Origin: Dyadobacter crusticola DSM 16708
GTDB taxonomy: Bacteria > Bacteroidota > Bacteroidia > Cytophagales > Spirosomataceae
Assembly: GCF_000701505.1 (NCBI RefSeq)
Contig: NZ_JNJB01000001.1
Coordinates: forward strand, 372,001-436,000
Direction: 5' to 3'
DNA length: 64,000 nt
Shown: in pieces, positions 1 through 8,728 of the stretch
Position numbering within the stretch: position 1 is the stretch's first letter
Layout: every line of letters starts with the position of its first letter
The notes under the pieces: model-generated
The model's database searches: none
The model's input: only the letters and a program-made list of their open reading frames with translations
Told to the model about the DNA's origin: nothing
Made by a program: the position numbers and the translations under genes

Positions 1-178
1 GCGAAAACGTATCCCAGATACAATCTTTCCTGCCATCTTCATTCACCGCGCCCTCAATCTGATATGCAGCTGTTGCTACACCCCAACGAAAATCAGCGCC
101 GAAGTCTGACCTGGACAGTGTGACCGGCTGCCCGATTGTATCTTCCGGCGATTTAAAAAAACTATTTACAGAATCCAC
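1..178 (-). CDS. GH1 beta-glucosidase, N-terminal part (runs off left edge)
   Basis: Reading the minus strand from about 178 down to 1 gives a protein start that contains [20 protein letters not shown] and then [11 protein letters not shown]. This is the characteristic N-terminus of glycoside hydrolase family 1, where the QIEGA segment begins the first beta strand and sugar-binding loop. Family members hydrolyse beta-glucosides and are usually about 450 residues long, so most of the gene lies outside the window. The frame stays open upstream through the neighbouring terminator and has no in-frame ATG. The GTG at 178 is the best start I can see, but the start is uncertain. There is no obvious signal peptide, so a cytoplasmic enzyme is likely. 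Confidence 0.8.
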   Translation of the reverse strand, partial: MDSVNSFFKSPEDTIGQPVTLSRSDFGADFRWGVATAAYQIEGAVNEDGRKDCIWDTFS

Positions 179-221
179 GAAATGACGAAGTGACTTTTCC
201 GGAAAGTTAGGAACATATTGT

Positions 222-262
222 AAAAAACCCCTCGCCCTGAGTTTCAGGAGGAGGGGTTTCGG
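222..262 (-). terminator. Rho-independent terminator of the T9SS protein gene
   Basis: A perfect 9-bp stem (AAACCCCTC at 225-233 paired with GAGGGGTTT at 251-259) closes a 17-nt loop. In minus-strand reading it runs into TTTTTT. It lies 30 bases after the stop at 292, in the right place to end that transcript before the GH1 gene. Confidence 0.85.
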
Positions 263-291
263 ACCACTTGAATGGGTTCTGAGAAGTTGTC

Positions 292-2742
292 TTACCTTAC
301 TACCACAATCTTGCGGGTGGTCGTACCGTCGTTTACTCTCACAAAGTAGGTACCCTGTGCCAGTTTCGTCAGGTCAACTTCATTCTCTGCGTCCACGCTG
401 GTGTTCAATACCAGCACACCGCTCACATTGTACAATTTTACATTGCTGATCTGCTGAGTGCCGGTAAACCTGATGCGGTCCGAAGTCGGGTTCGGGTAAA
501 TGCTCATTTGTCCGTCAACATCAAAATTGAGGCTTTTGATAGAACTGTACGCGAAGGTTCCGTCAGCATCCACCATTTTCAGTCTGTAAAGATTTGCAGC
601 AGACGGGCTAGTATGTGTATAGCTGTAGGAGATAGTGCCTTTGCTTTCACCCTGCGCTGCCAATGTGGCGAGTACTGACCAGTTTTTACCATCGCCGCTG
701 TGCTGTACATCAAAATGGTCAGAATTGGTTTCAAGCGTTGTTGTCCAGGCCAGGGAAGCAGTTGTGCCTTCTTTCTTCACATGGAAAGAAGCAAGTGTTA
801 CAGGAAGCGCAGGGCCTGTAAAAGTCAGGCAGGTACCGTCGATTGCCAGGTAGTTTTCAGATCCCGACGCCTGGATCCGGACGATCGTAGTACCGGCGGG
901 CATTGTTCCGGCGAGCACATATTTCTGCAATCCCCACGGAGCATCATCTACAATTTTATCAACATCCCTGGTAATCGTACCCAAGACTTTGCCGGATCCG
1001 TCTAGAAAAATGATCTGAACTCTTTGATCCCTGTTTTCGGTAACCGCGCCGTAGAAGATCAGATTAGCTGTATTGCCGGAGTTACCGTCAACAGCTACGT
1101 CCTGGCGGAAAGAGCCTGCACCTTGCAGGATAAGGCTTTTGGATCCGCAGTTTGCGATGATCGTTTCTGCGCTTACATTGCCTGTTGTTGTCCAGCCCAC
1201 AGTTCCGTCTTCAAAGCTCGCATTGGTTAGCTTGTTGTCGCTGCAGCTTTCGCATTCCTTCGATGGTGGTGTTATTGACATACAAACACCGTCTATTTTG
1301 AAATAATCACCATTTGAAACCACCGAAAAGCGAACCTTGGCTGCGAAAAGAGGAGCAGTAGCAGTTAGGTTGTACTCCTGCAGTTTGTGCGTCTGCGTCA
1401 CACGGTAATCCATTTGTACCTGGTTGTCATTATTTACCGGAATGGTAATCAGCTGACCTGAGCTGGTATAGAATTCAAGTTTGAACACGTGGTCTCTGGA
1501 AGTATCGTGCGTCCCGCCGAACACTTTCAGGTTTACTACGCTGCCGGGAGTGAGATTGATTTCCTGGTAAATGCTGCCCGCGCCCGAGATTACTCCATTT
1601 TTGGAGCCACAAACGCTATAAGCTTCATCCTGGCTGAAATTAGTGCCTGCCGACTTAGTCCATGCATCGGTACCCGACTCGAAGCTTCCGTTTTTAACTG
1701 CATTCTGCGCGTCCGGGCAGCCACAGTCGGTAGGCGGCGGTGTGGTGATATTCATACAAGCCACATCAATCTTAAAATAGTTGCCGCTGGAATAAGCCGA
1801 TAAGCGAACTTTGGCAGCGCCCGCAGGTGCTGTACCTGAGAGCTTATATTGTTCCAACTTGTGGTACTGGGTCACTTTGTAGTTCATATCCACTACCTGA
1901 TTGTGACCTCCGTCTATTTTTTGGCCTGCGCTGTTGTAGAAAGTCAGCCAGAACTGATGCGTTCTGCCTGCGTCGTGAGTTCCACCATATACACTTACAT
2001 CCACTTTTGCACCTGCCGACACATTCACTTCCTGGTAAATTGTGCCTGCGCCGTCGATGAAACCATATTTTGCACCGCATTGGCTGTATTCGTTGTCAGT
2101 TCCAAAGTTGGTACCGCTCGTTCTTGACCAGCTAACAGTGCCACTTTCAAAGCTTCCGTTTGCAAGTGCATTCTCCGAATCCGGGCAGCCACAATCGGCC
2201 GGTGCAGGTGGCGTTACGCTCATACAAGCCACATCGAACTTGAAATAATCGCCACTCGAGTAGATGGACAATACCACTTTGGCCGCATTGGCCGGGGCAG
2301 TAATGGAAGTTGTGTATTGTCTTAGCTGGTTATTGCGAACCTCATAGTCCATATTGATGACTTTCCTGTTTTCGTCACCCCCGATTTCCTGATTGTTGCT
2401 GGTGTAGAAAGTCAGCTTAAACTGGTGTGTTTTGCTGTTGTTGTGGGTACCTCCGTAAATGGAGAGGTCAACCTGGCTTCCGCCGGCCAGGTCTACTACC
2501 TGATAAACTGTACCTGAACCTGTAATCAGACCATTTTTGCTGCCGCACATATTGTAGGCAGCGTCGATTCCGAAGTTGGTGCCGTCAGTTTTGCTCCAGT
2601 AATTTGTTCCGGATTCGAAACTTCCATTTTTAATGGCATTCTGGGCATCCAGGCAACCGCAGTCAGCGCCTGTACTAAACCCGGGAAGGGTAAGTCCCAG
2701 ATTAAGCAGAAATAAAATTAACAGTACGGAAAATTTTCTCAT
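292..2742 (-). CDS. Secreted T9SS protein with four tandem carbohydrate-binding-like repeats
   Basis: This is an 816-residue exported protein. A signal peptide covers about residues 1-26. Three closely similar repeats of about 155 residues follow (about 27-176, 183-333, 340-493), each opening with a CGC-D[14 protein letters not shown] pattern. A fourth, more divergent copy (about 498-640, [11 protein letters not shown]) comes next. The SFExG-x-W start is typical of CBM4/9-like jelly-roll modules, so sugar or polymer binding is inferred. A linker of the LxWTTxxExNxxHFxV type (about 650-740) precedes the final ~75 residues, which carry [15 protein letters not shown] and the terminal FVRV...KIVVVR. 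That is a type A T9SS sorting domain, so the product should be secreted or surface-anchored. No catalytic domain is visible. A TACATTTG -7-like element lies at 2799-2806. Confidence 0.85.
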   Translation of the reverse strand: MRKFSVLLILFLLNLGLTLPGFSTGADCGCLDAQNAIKNGSFESGTNYWSKTDGTNFGIDAAYNMCGSKNGLITGSGTVYQVVDLAGGSQVDLSIYGGTHNNSKTHQFKLTFYTSNNQEIGGDENRKVINMDYEVRNNQLRQYTTSITAPANAAKVVLSIYSSGDYFKFDVACMSVTPPAPADCGCPDSENALANGSFESGTVSWSRTSGTNFGTDNEYSQCGAKYGFIDGAGTIYQEVNVSAGAKVDVSVYGGTHDAGRTHQFWLTFYNSAGQKIDGGHNQVVDMNYKVTQYHKLEQYKLSGTAPAGAAKVRLSAYSSGNYFKIDVACMNITTPPPTDCGCPDAQNAVKNGSFESGTDAWTKSAGTNFSQDEAYSVCGSKNGVISGAGSIYQEINLTPGSVVNLKVFGGTHDTSRDHVFKLEFYTSSGQLITIPVNNDNQVQMDYRVTQTHKLQEYNLTATAPLFAAKVRFSVVSNGDYFKIDGVCMSITPPSKECESCSDNKLTNASFEDGTVGWTTTGNVSAETIIANCGSKSLILQGAGSFRQDVAVDGNSGNTANLIFYGAVTENRDQRVQIIFLDGSGKVLGTITRDVDKIVDDAPWGLQKYVLAGTMPAGTTIVRIQASGSENYLAIDGTCLTFTGPALPVTLASFHVKKEGTTASLAWTTTLETNSDHFDVQHSGDGKNWSVLATLAAQGESKGTISYSYTHTSPSAANLYRLKMVDADGTFAYSSIKSLNFDVDGQMSIYPNPTSDRIRFTGTQQISNVKLYNVSGVLVLNTSVDAENEVDLTKLAQGTYFVRVNDGTTTRKIVVVR

Positions 2743-3442
2743 AATGTGATTGATTTGTAAATGGTTAGCTTAATAAGTAAGTCAATAAAATGTATCGACA
2801 AATGTACGTTCGCAGATCATTTAAAAATATCACTTTTTCTATATGACATATTTAACCAAAGTACGTGTACCTGGTTTTTCAAAATTAGATTACAGGGTGC
2901 TCAAAAAGTATTTCTACAATATAGATCTCACATAATCAAGCATTTTTCTGCATTTGATTTATGTATTTCGATTTGAGCAGAAGAGTAATTCTCAGGAGAG
3001 ACTAAAAGGAATGATATAACAATTCCAACATCCTGTTCGCACCAAACTCAGATACGCACCACAGCTGGCGCTGCAATCGCAACGTACGGGTAGAGGTAAT
3101 TTTCGGAATGAAAACGGGTTGCAGAGTTTGAGCCTGCATTAAGGTAGTCGCATTTGGCGACAATAAGCAGGAACAAGGCGGATGATTGAAAGTACAATTA
3201 CTTCCAAGCGCAACGGAATGAAACTGCCTGCCATTCAACGCACATTTTCAACTTTACGCTAAATGGAAAGTGAAGCAATTTCTCAAAACGGCTTGGGCAA
3301 AATGGGCAGCTGCACTGAAGAATTTCGACAATTTTATTTTTCGAAAAAACTCGGGTTCTACAAGTTTTACACGCCATTATCCGAGAATACACAACCTAAA
3401 TTCCAGGTTTAATGCATTTTAGCTATAAAGAATTTTGATTTT
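2743..3442. other. 700-bp gene-free stretch
   Basis: This region lies between the T9SS gene start and the end of the sigma factor gene. The only recognisable element is a Bacteroidota-type -7 motif, TACATTTG, on the minus strand at 2799-2806, about 57 bases before the T9SS start codon. The short open frames at 3002-3392 have cysteine- and proline-rich, low-similarity translations and no start context, so I do not call genes. No anti-sigma gene and no RNA gene is visible. Confidence 0.6.
2799..2806 (-). promoter_or_regulatory. Possible -7 element for the T9SS protein gene
   Basis: TACATTTG on the minus strand matches the Bacteroidota TAnnTTTG consensus exactly and would give a leader of about 50 nt before the ATG at 2742. 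I see no clear -33 TTTG at the usual distance. Confidence 0.35.
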
Positions 3443-4012
3443 CTAGTTTGCGTACAAGCTCAACTCACGCAATGCGAACACGCCGCGCAAGTCTTGCAGT
3501 GCCTTGCGGACCCGCGACTTAACCGTGCCGAGCGGCAGGCATAGGTACTCCGAAGCTTCTTCGTGCGTATAACCTTGAAAATACACCAGGTCAATCAGGG
3601 TTCTCCGCTCGGGCAGCAGGTTATCAACCAGCTGTTTGATATCAAAATTAGCAGCAGCAGGATAGAAAGCCAGTTTGGAGTTTAATTCGTGCTCCGGAAC
3701 AGCATGCAACTTGATCATCCTTGCCAGCTTCACTTCCCCGCGTAACTTGTCGATAGCTGTATTGCGGGCCACGTTCAGGATCCAGGTAAACAGGGTACCT
3801 TTTTCGGGCTGATAACTGCCGATATTCTTCCAAATTTTCAGGAACGTATCCTGCAATACGTCGGCTGCATTATCCTCGCTTTTGACGATTTTCAGCACAA
3901 TGCCGTACAATGGGGCTGAGTAGTTTTCATATAGATAGTCGAACCCGCTCGGATTGTTGTCCTTGAGCAGAACTACCAATTCTTGTTCTGCATATAGCGC
4001 CTTTTTGCCCAT
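3443..4012 (-). CDS. ECF-type RNA polymerase sigma factor
   Basis: This is a 189-residue sigma-70 family protein. Region 2 covers about residues 22-95 and contains the DVLQDTFLKIW core-binding segment and WILNVARNTAIDKLR, the promoter-melting and -10 recognition helix. Region 4 covers about 133-180, with LPERRTLIDLVYFQGYTHEE and LPLGTVKSRVRKAL as the helix-turn-helix that reads the -35-equivalent element. The length is normal for the ECF class. ECF factors are usually followed by an anti-sigma gene, but here the downstream 700 bp shows none. The regulation and target genes therefore cannot be told from the window. The divergent neighbour at 4236 is a lipoprotein gene with no evident link. Confidence 0.9.
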   Translation of the reverse strand: MGKKALYAEQELVVLLKDNNPSGFDYLYENYSAPLYGIVLKIVKSEDNAADVLQDTFLKIWKNIGSYQPEKGTLFTWILNVARNTAIDKLRGEVKLARMIKLHAVPEHELNSKLAFYPAAANFDIKQLVDNLLPERRTLIDLVYFQGYTHEEASEYLCLPLGTVKSRVRKALQDLRGVFALRELSLYAN

Positions 4013-4235
4013 GTCAGCGTTGTGTCTTATTTGTAGGGTTCACAATATTTTGGAATCAGGGAAAACAATATCAATTCTATTCCAGCATTTTGACCCGGAC
4101 AAAACTGGGAAAATCCGGCACATTTTGGGGTATGTTGAATTTGAGGTGCACAGCGTGCCCAAAGTGCTTCCACAATTTTCTCACATTCACCGAAATCCCT
4201 ATCTTGGTACAAGTAACCACTAAGCCGTAAGTGCT

Positions 4236-5552
4236 ATGACCAAATGCATTCTTTTCCTTCTGTCAGTTATACTTTTAGGGTGCTCCTCTCCTACTGACAA
4301 TGAGGACGATAGGATCAAGCTCAATGCAATAGGAAATGAATATGTCAGACTTGGGCTTTTGATCGGTGCTTATGATAGTGATTTCGTGGATGCATATTAT
4401 GGACCGGATTCGTTAAGGTCGGCGGAAAGCACATCTGACAGTTTTCCAAAAGCGGCATTTTTGTCCAAAGTAGCTGCATTGAAAGAGCAGTTGCAGACAT
4501 TAAAGAAAGGCACCTCCAATGACACGATCGCTGCGCGCGCAGACTGGCTGACTTACCAGCTAACCGCCTTTGAGCGGCGGATCAAAGTGTTCACCAAAGA
4601 CTTCGTCCCATTTGACACCGAGTCAAAAGAGCTTTTCGATGCTGTTGCGCCGGTTTATGATGAAAAGCATTTCCAGGATTTGATCTCCAAACTTGATCAC
4701 GTACTCCCCGGAAAAGGCAGTATCCAGGAGCGGTACCAAAAAACGGCCGGCCGATTTCTTATTCCAAAAGACAAAATTGACACCGTTTTTCAGACCGCCA
4801 TTGCCGAGGCGCGCAGGAGAACATTATCGCATTACAAATTACCCGAAAATGAAACCTTTGAGCTGGAATATGTTACTGACAAACCCTGGTCGGGCTACAA
4901 CTGGTACAAAGGCAATTACCACAGCCTGATCCAGATCAATGTCAGCCAGCCGATCTTTATTGAACGCGCGATAGACCTGGCCTGCCACGAAGGTTACCCG
5001 GGCCACCACGTGTACAATGCATTGCTTGAAAAAAATCTTTTCCGCGACAAAGGCTGGATTGAAGTGTCGCTTTATCCGCTGTTCAGTCCGCAGTCGCTCA
5101 TTGCAGAAGGCAGCGCGAATTATGGGATCTCCATTGCATTTCCGGGCAAAGAGCAGGAGCAATTCTGCAAAAGCGTGCTGTTACCAGTGGCGGGTCTGGA
5201 TACCGTGGGCACAAGTGCCTATTTCAATGCATTGTCGCTCAAATCACAGCTGGGCTACGCAAGAAACGAGGTAGCGCGCGGCTTACTGGGTGGCAAGATG
5301 GATGAAAAAGAGGCACAGCGCTGGCTGGAAGCTTATTGTTTGCTCCCGCCGAAAGGTGCGACAGACTATATCCGCTTTATCCGGAAATACAGAAGCTACG
5401 TGATCAACTATAATTACGGGCAGGATCTTGTCAAAAATTACATTGAATCCCGAGGCGGCACCGCCGATGCGCCGGAGCTCCGCTGGAAGTTGTTCCAGAC
5501 TTTACTCAGCAACCAGATGCGCGCGGGAAGACTTTCAGAAAAAACGAAATAG
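4236..5552 (+). CDS. DUF885 family lipoprotein, probable metallopeptidase
   Basis: This is a 438-residue lipoprotein. The first residues form a lipobox ending in LLGCSS, so lipid attachment at about Cys16 is expected. The body matches the DUF885 family. The motif HEGYPGHH at residues 251-258 is a zinc-binding-type HExxxHH signature, and a conserved glutamate follows in the segment LIAEGSANYG. DUF885 proteins are usually 550-600 residues, so this is a short member. Peptidase activity is inferred from the motif and the substrate is unknown. The stop codon sits one base before the ATG of the acetyltransferase gene at 5554, so the two are almost certainly translated from one transcript. Confidence 0.8.
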   Translation: MTKCILFLLSVILLGCSSPTDNEDDRIKLNAIGNEYVRLGLLIGAYDSDFVDAYYGPDSLRSAESTSDSFPKAAFLSKVAALKEQLQTLKKGTSNDTIAARADWLTYQLTAFERRIKVFTKDFVPFDTESKELFDAVAPVYDEKHFQDLISKLDHVLPGKGSIQERYQKTAGRFLIPKDKIDTVFQTAIAEARRRTLSHYKLPENETFELEYVTDKPWSGYNWYKGNYHSLIQINVSQPIFIERAIDLACHEGYPGHHVYNALLEKNLFRDKGWIEVSLYPLFSPQSLIAEGSANYGISIAFPGKEQEQFCKSVLLPVAGLDTVGTSAYFNALSLKSQLGYARNEVARGLLGGKMDEKEAQRWLEAYCLLPPKGATDYIRFIRKYRSYVINYNYGQDLVKNYIESRGGTADAPELRWKLFQTLLSNQMRAGRLSEKTK

Positions 5553-5553
5553 T

Positions 5554-6027
5554 ATGGATTATATCATTAAACAAGCTAGTACAAAATTCGAATACCAGAC
5601 AGGCGCGGCCATGTTCCGCGAATACGCCGACTCACTCGATTTCACCTTATCCTTTCAAAGTTTTGATAATGAACTGACCATTCTCCCGGAAATGTACGGG
5701 GAGCCCACCGGCGCCCTGTTCCTGGTGGAAGCCAACAGTCAGACGATCGGGGTGGCAGGTTTGCGGAGGATAGAAAACGATCACACATGTGAAGTGAAAA
5801 GAATGTACATCAAACCCGGCTTCCAGGGCATGGGCATTGGAAAAGCACTTTTAGGTGCATTGATCAAAAAAGCAGAGGCACTGGGATACCACACCATCAA
5901 GCTCGACACACTTGGGCCTAAAATGCCGGCGGCTGTTAAATTGTACCAGTCTTTCGGGTTTGTCGCGACGACGCCTTACAACTATAATCCCCACGAAGGG
6001 ATACTCTATTTTGAGAAAAAACTGTGA
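5554..6027 (+). CDS. GNAT family N-acetyltransferase
   Basis: This is a 157-residue protein with a complete GNAT fold. The acetyl-CoA pyrophosphate-binding loop is visible as FQGMGIGKALLGALIKKA (about residues 89-106), preceded by the beta-4 strand EVKRMYIKP. The C-terminal strand ends GFVATTPYNYNPHEGILYFEKKL. The start chosen is the ATG at 5554, just after the stop of the lipoprotein gene. The open frame extends further upstream but overlaps that gene, and the MDYIIKQAS start fits the family length. The acceptor substrate cannot be told. It is a cytoplasmic enzyme. Confidence 0.85.
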   Translation: MDYIIKQASTKFEYQTGAAMFREYADSLDFTLSFQSFDNELTILPEMYGEPTGALFLVEANSQTIGVAGLRRIENDHTCEVKRMYIKPGFQGMGIGKALLGALIKKAEALGYHTIKLDTLGPKMPAAVKLYQSFGFVATTPYNYNPHEGILYFEKKL

Positions 6028-6084
6028 GCAGAAGCCCGGTTACTTATATTTCAAATCTGGCTGGTTGGGACTATATTCAAAGCT

Positions 6085-7011
6085 TTGTACATTCCTGATC
6101 GACCAGTCTTGAAATATTATCATCTATTCTTTCCACAACGCAGAACCAGGCTTGCTGCGACTTTATCCAAAACCTGCCTGCCGTTTTTCACCTCGTTACT
6201 ACCGGGATTTTTCCAGGAAAATCTCGCGCAGGCTCCTGCGCAGCCAAAAAGCTACGAATGCTACCAGCCTGACAAGCGACTCGTAATCGATGGCAAGCTC
6301 AATGAGAGTTCCTGGAAAAAAGCCGCTTGGACTTCGCTTTTCGAAGATATAGAAGGGAATAAAAAGCCAAAACCTTTGCAGCAAACGCGGGCCAAAATGC
6401 TTTGGGACAAAGATTACCTCTACATCGCGGCCGTGATCGAGGAAGAGCATATCTGGGCTTACCAAAACCGGAAAGACCAGATCGTTTATTTTGAAAATGA
6501 TTTCGAAGTTTTCATTGATCCCGATGGAGATACCGAGAACTACTATGAGCTGGAAGTGAATGCCCTCAACAATATATTTGATCTTTTCCTCGCCAAAACC
6601 TACCGGAACGGCGGAAAAGCAGATATCAAGTGGGATATTGAAGGGCTACAAACGGCCGTGTCCATCGAAGGAACAATCAACAATGCAACGGACCGTGATA
6701 AGCAGTGGACTGTCGAAATTGCCATACCGTTCAAAGGATTGTCCACTAGCGATGTAGCGGCTGTGATTCCTGAAAACGGGTCTGAGTGGCGCGTTAACTT
6801 TTCGCGGGTAAACTGGCAGCATGAAGTGGACAGCGATGGAAAATATGCCAGAAAGCGTGATGCGGAGACAAAGAAGATTATACCGGAATATAACTGGGTG
6901 TGGTCGCCGCAGGGAATTATCAATATGCATTATCCCGAATATTGGGGAAAGCTGCACTTCAACGCCCGGCCGGTAAGCAAGGCAAAAAGACGGAAAACCG
7001 GCAGGAAATGA
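6085..7011 (+). CDS. CBM9-like carbohydrate-binding protein
   Basis: The product is about 300 residues. After an N-terminal hydrophobic stretch ending near LAQAPAQ, it carries a family 9 carbohydrate-binding-like domain. The landmarks are LVIDGKLNESSWKKAAW, then TRAKMLWDKDYLYIAAVIEE, then NDFEVFIDPDGDTENYYELEVNA, and near the end EWRVNFSRVNW and YPEYWGKLHF. Proteins of this type in Bacteroidota are exported and often linked to glycoside hydrolases, so a role in polysaccharide binding is inferred. The frame has no in-frame ATG near the start. It can begin at the TTG at 6085 or, more plausibly for a signal peptide, at the TTG at 6109 (MKYYHLFF). It ends facing the minus-strand gene at 7068. Confidence 0.75.
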   Translation: MYIPDRPVLKYYHLFFPQRRTRLAATLSKTCLPFFTSLLPGFFQENLAQAPAQPKSYECYQPDKRLVIDGKLNESSWKKAAWTSLFEDIEGNKKPKPLQQTRAKMLWDKDYLYIAAVIEEEHIWAYQNRKDQIVYFENDFEVFIDPDGDTENYYELEVNALNNIFDLFLAKTYRNGGKADIKWDIEGLQTAVSIEGTINNATDRDKQWTVEIAIPFKGLSTSDVAAVIPENGSEWRVNFSRVNWQHEVDSDGKYARKRDAETKKIIPEYNWVWSPQGIINMHYPEYWGKLHFNARPVSKAKRRKTGRK

Positions 7012-7023
7012 GTTTAGGATAAA

Positions 7024-7061
7024 TGCATTCTGCCGGGGCTGTTACACCACGGCAGAATGCA
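7024..7061. terminator. Hairpin between convergent genes
   Basis: A perfect 11-bp inverted repeat (TGCATTCTGCC at 7024-7034, GGCAGAATGCA at 7051-7061) with a 16-nt loop lies in the 56-bp gap between two converging genes. Neither side has a strong T run, so it is a plausible but weak bidirectional terminator. Confidence 0.5.
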
Positions 7062-7067
7062 CAAATA

Positions 7068-8276
7068 TCAATGGCCTTCACTGGATTCAAATCCAAGAAT
7101 GCTGAGCCGGTAAGGTGTTCCCGACACTCTCATGCTTTGCTTGCGGGCAAAGTTTGCAGTACTGATCTGCAACAGCTCTCCTGATTTTGGCTGTATGATG
7201 TAAATGTATCTGGCTGTCGCCTCTACCTGCGGCTTCTGCACTTCGTCGCGTGCTACCGGAGCAATCACAGATCCGCTCGCTTTCTCCGCGCCCGACGCCA
7301 GGTCAAACAGCTTTACATCGCCATTGTACATCAATGCAACCAGGTTCTTTCCTGCCAGGTCGATTTTCGCCTGCATAATGTCTGCACTTGCCAGCACCGG
7401 CTTCACTTCGCCTTTGCTGACATCAATCAGATAAGCGCCTTTCGCAGCCGTGAAGCCTACGAATTTACCCACACCTCCTGCTTCGTAAATGCTGCCAAAC
7501 CAAGCGTCGCCAAAATCAGCGGGATGCGGGATCAGCTTCTGAGCACCCGACTGCTCCACAACCAATATTCCGCTTGCCGATCCAAAAACAGAAACCTGTC
7601 CATTCGTTGCATTTCCGTGGATACCCTTCGTCTGAATGGTAGAAGGATGTACCGTTTTACCGCTAGCGTCAATGATTTTCACACGTTCCGGCAAGCTTCC
7701 TGCAACTGAACCGTCCTTTTCTGTGATCGCATAATTTCCATTGTCAAACTTGGTCATGGCGCCGTGATGGGCTACATTCCCCGCATTGATCAGTTTCATT
7801 TTTGCGCCGGCTGTGTGGAAATCGGCCTGCTTGGCAATGCTCAATGTCCCGTCACCATCGTTGAAAGTGATGATCTCGTCGCCTTTGCTCTTGAAGTGCG
7901 TCGGCTTGTTTCCGTCGCCAATCAGGGAGCCAAATTTGGGAGTACCTTTTACGTCCACATGGTCGCCGTGGCCTTCCAGACCGGTGTCAAAAAGCTGCAC
8001 ATGATTATTGGCTCCGTTGACCAAAGCTCCGAAACGACCCGCAGCCGTACGATACAATGCAGATTTCGGGAAGCTGGCTGTGAACTTTTCAGCCGTCATC
8101 TTCTGTGGATCGATCAGCGAGATCTCATTTGAAACCTCGTCGTTTACCAAAATCCGGACAAAACGGTGTTCCGTTTCCAGCTCGGGTTCAACTTCTTTTT
8201 CCTTGTCATTATCGCAGGCTGTAACAGTCAGCAGCGCAGTAATAATCAGTAAACTTTTGAATAAATGCTTTTTCAT
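7068..8276 (-). CDS. AztD-like lipoprotein, possible periplasmic zinc chaperone
   Basis: This is a 402-residue protein with a lipobox (LLTVTACDN, Cys21) and a repeated beta-propeller-like sequence. Histidines cluster in GLEGHGDH (His103, His106), KPTHF (His127) and VAHHGAM (His170, His171). This pattern resembles AztD, the periplasmic metallochaperone of AztABC zinc transporters. Membership is judged from the His-rich loops and overall layout, not from a search. Two 15-bp Fur-superfamily-like palindromes lie directly upstream, which fits metal-dependent repression. No zinc ABC transporter genes are next to it. An alternative is a generic propeller lipoprotein of unknown role. Confidence 0.55.
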   Translation of the reverse strand: MKKHLFKSLLIITALLTVTACDNDKEKEVEPELETEHRFVRILVNDEVSNEISLIDPQKMTAEKFTASFPKSALYRTAAGRFGALVNGANNHVQLFDTGLEGHGDHVDVKGTPKFGSLIGDGNKPTHFKSKGDEIITFNDGDGTLSIAKQADFHTAGAKMKLINAGNVAHHGAMTKFDNGNYAITEKDGSVAGSLPERVKIIDASGKTVHPSTIQTKGIHGNATNGQVSVFGSASGILVVEQSGAQKLIPHPADFGDAWFGSIYEAGGVGKFVGFTAAKGAYLIDVSKGEVKPVLASADIMQAKIDLAGKNLVALMYNGDVKLFDLASGAEKASGSVIAPVARDEVQKPQVEATARYIYIIQPKSGELLQISTANFARKQSMRVSGTPYRLSILGFESSEGH

Positions 8277-8291
8277 AAAAAAATCTTTAAA

Positions 8292-8344
8292 TGCAACAAT
8301 GATGCAAAGATAGCCTCAGCGACCACAAATGCAACAACGATGCA
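8292..8344. promoter_or_regulatory. Two Fur/Zur-like boxes upstream of the AztD-like gene
   Basis: TGCAACAATGATGCA (8292-8306) and TGCAACAACGATGCA (8330-8344) are two copies of a 7-1-7 imperfect palindrome placed 38 bp apart. They begin 16 bases before the start codon at 8276. The size and symmetry fit operators of the Fur superfamily. Assignment to Zur is inferred from the AztD-like gene they precede. Confidence 0.55.
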
Positions 8345-8378
8345 ATTAAAGATTTTCAGCGACTGAAAGAAGTAGTGT

Positions 8379-8666
8379 TTACGCGATAGCTTCTCTCAAC
8401 AGGTTTCTGCTTTCTTTTTTGACAAACGTAATGGGTACAAATTCATCAGTCGGAGCGCCTATGTAGTACACCGTCCACTCGGGATCATGGTGAGACAGCA
8501 TTTCACTAATGCAGTCCGCGCGATGGGCTACCGGATTGGAGCAATCTTCCCAGTAAAACAGCTCGACCCGGTAAAATAAGTTTTGTTTAATTCCATTGAT
8601 CGTCACTTCAACTTTAATCTCCTGCTTTCCTTGAAGCGGTGGGATTGGAATAGCAATGTGGCTCAT
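8379..8666 (-). CDS. Hypothetical protein, 95 residues
   Basis: This is a small soluble protein that begins MSHIAIPIPPLQGKQEIKVEV and has no signal peptide or membrane segment. It contains two cysteines (WEDCSNP, RADCISE), a YRVELFYW strand-like stretch and a charged C-terminus. I recognise no family. The codon use and alternating hydrophobic pattern look like a real beta-rich protein. It stands alone between the AztD-like gene and the left end of the permease array and has about 60 bp to permease 1. The function is unknown. Confidence 0.6.
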   Translation of the reverse strand: MSHIAIPIPPLQGKQEIKVEVTINGIKQNLFYRVELFYWEDCSNPVAHRADCISEMLSHHDPEWTVYYIGAPTDEFVPITFVKKESRNLLREAIA

Positions 8667-8728
8667 GAGATTGTTATATTAATGTTCATTTTAGGTTCAA
8701 ACCAACATTTACAAATACATCGGAAAAG

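Noticed and set aside
3002-3392. Two overlapping minus-strand open frames of 64-78 codons
   Set aside because: The translations are low-similarity and cysteine/proline-rich, with no start context or family resemblance. They are probably chance frames in a gene-free stretch.
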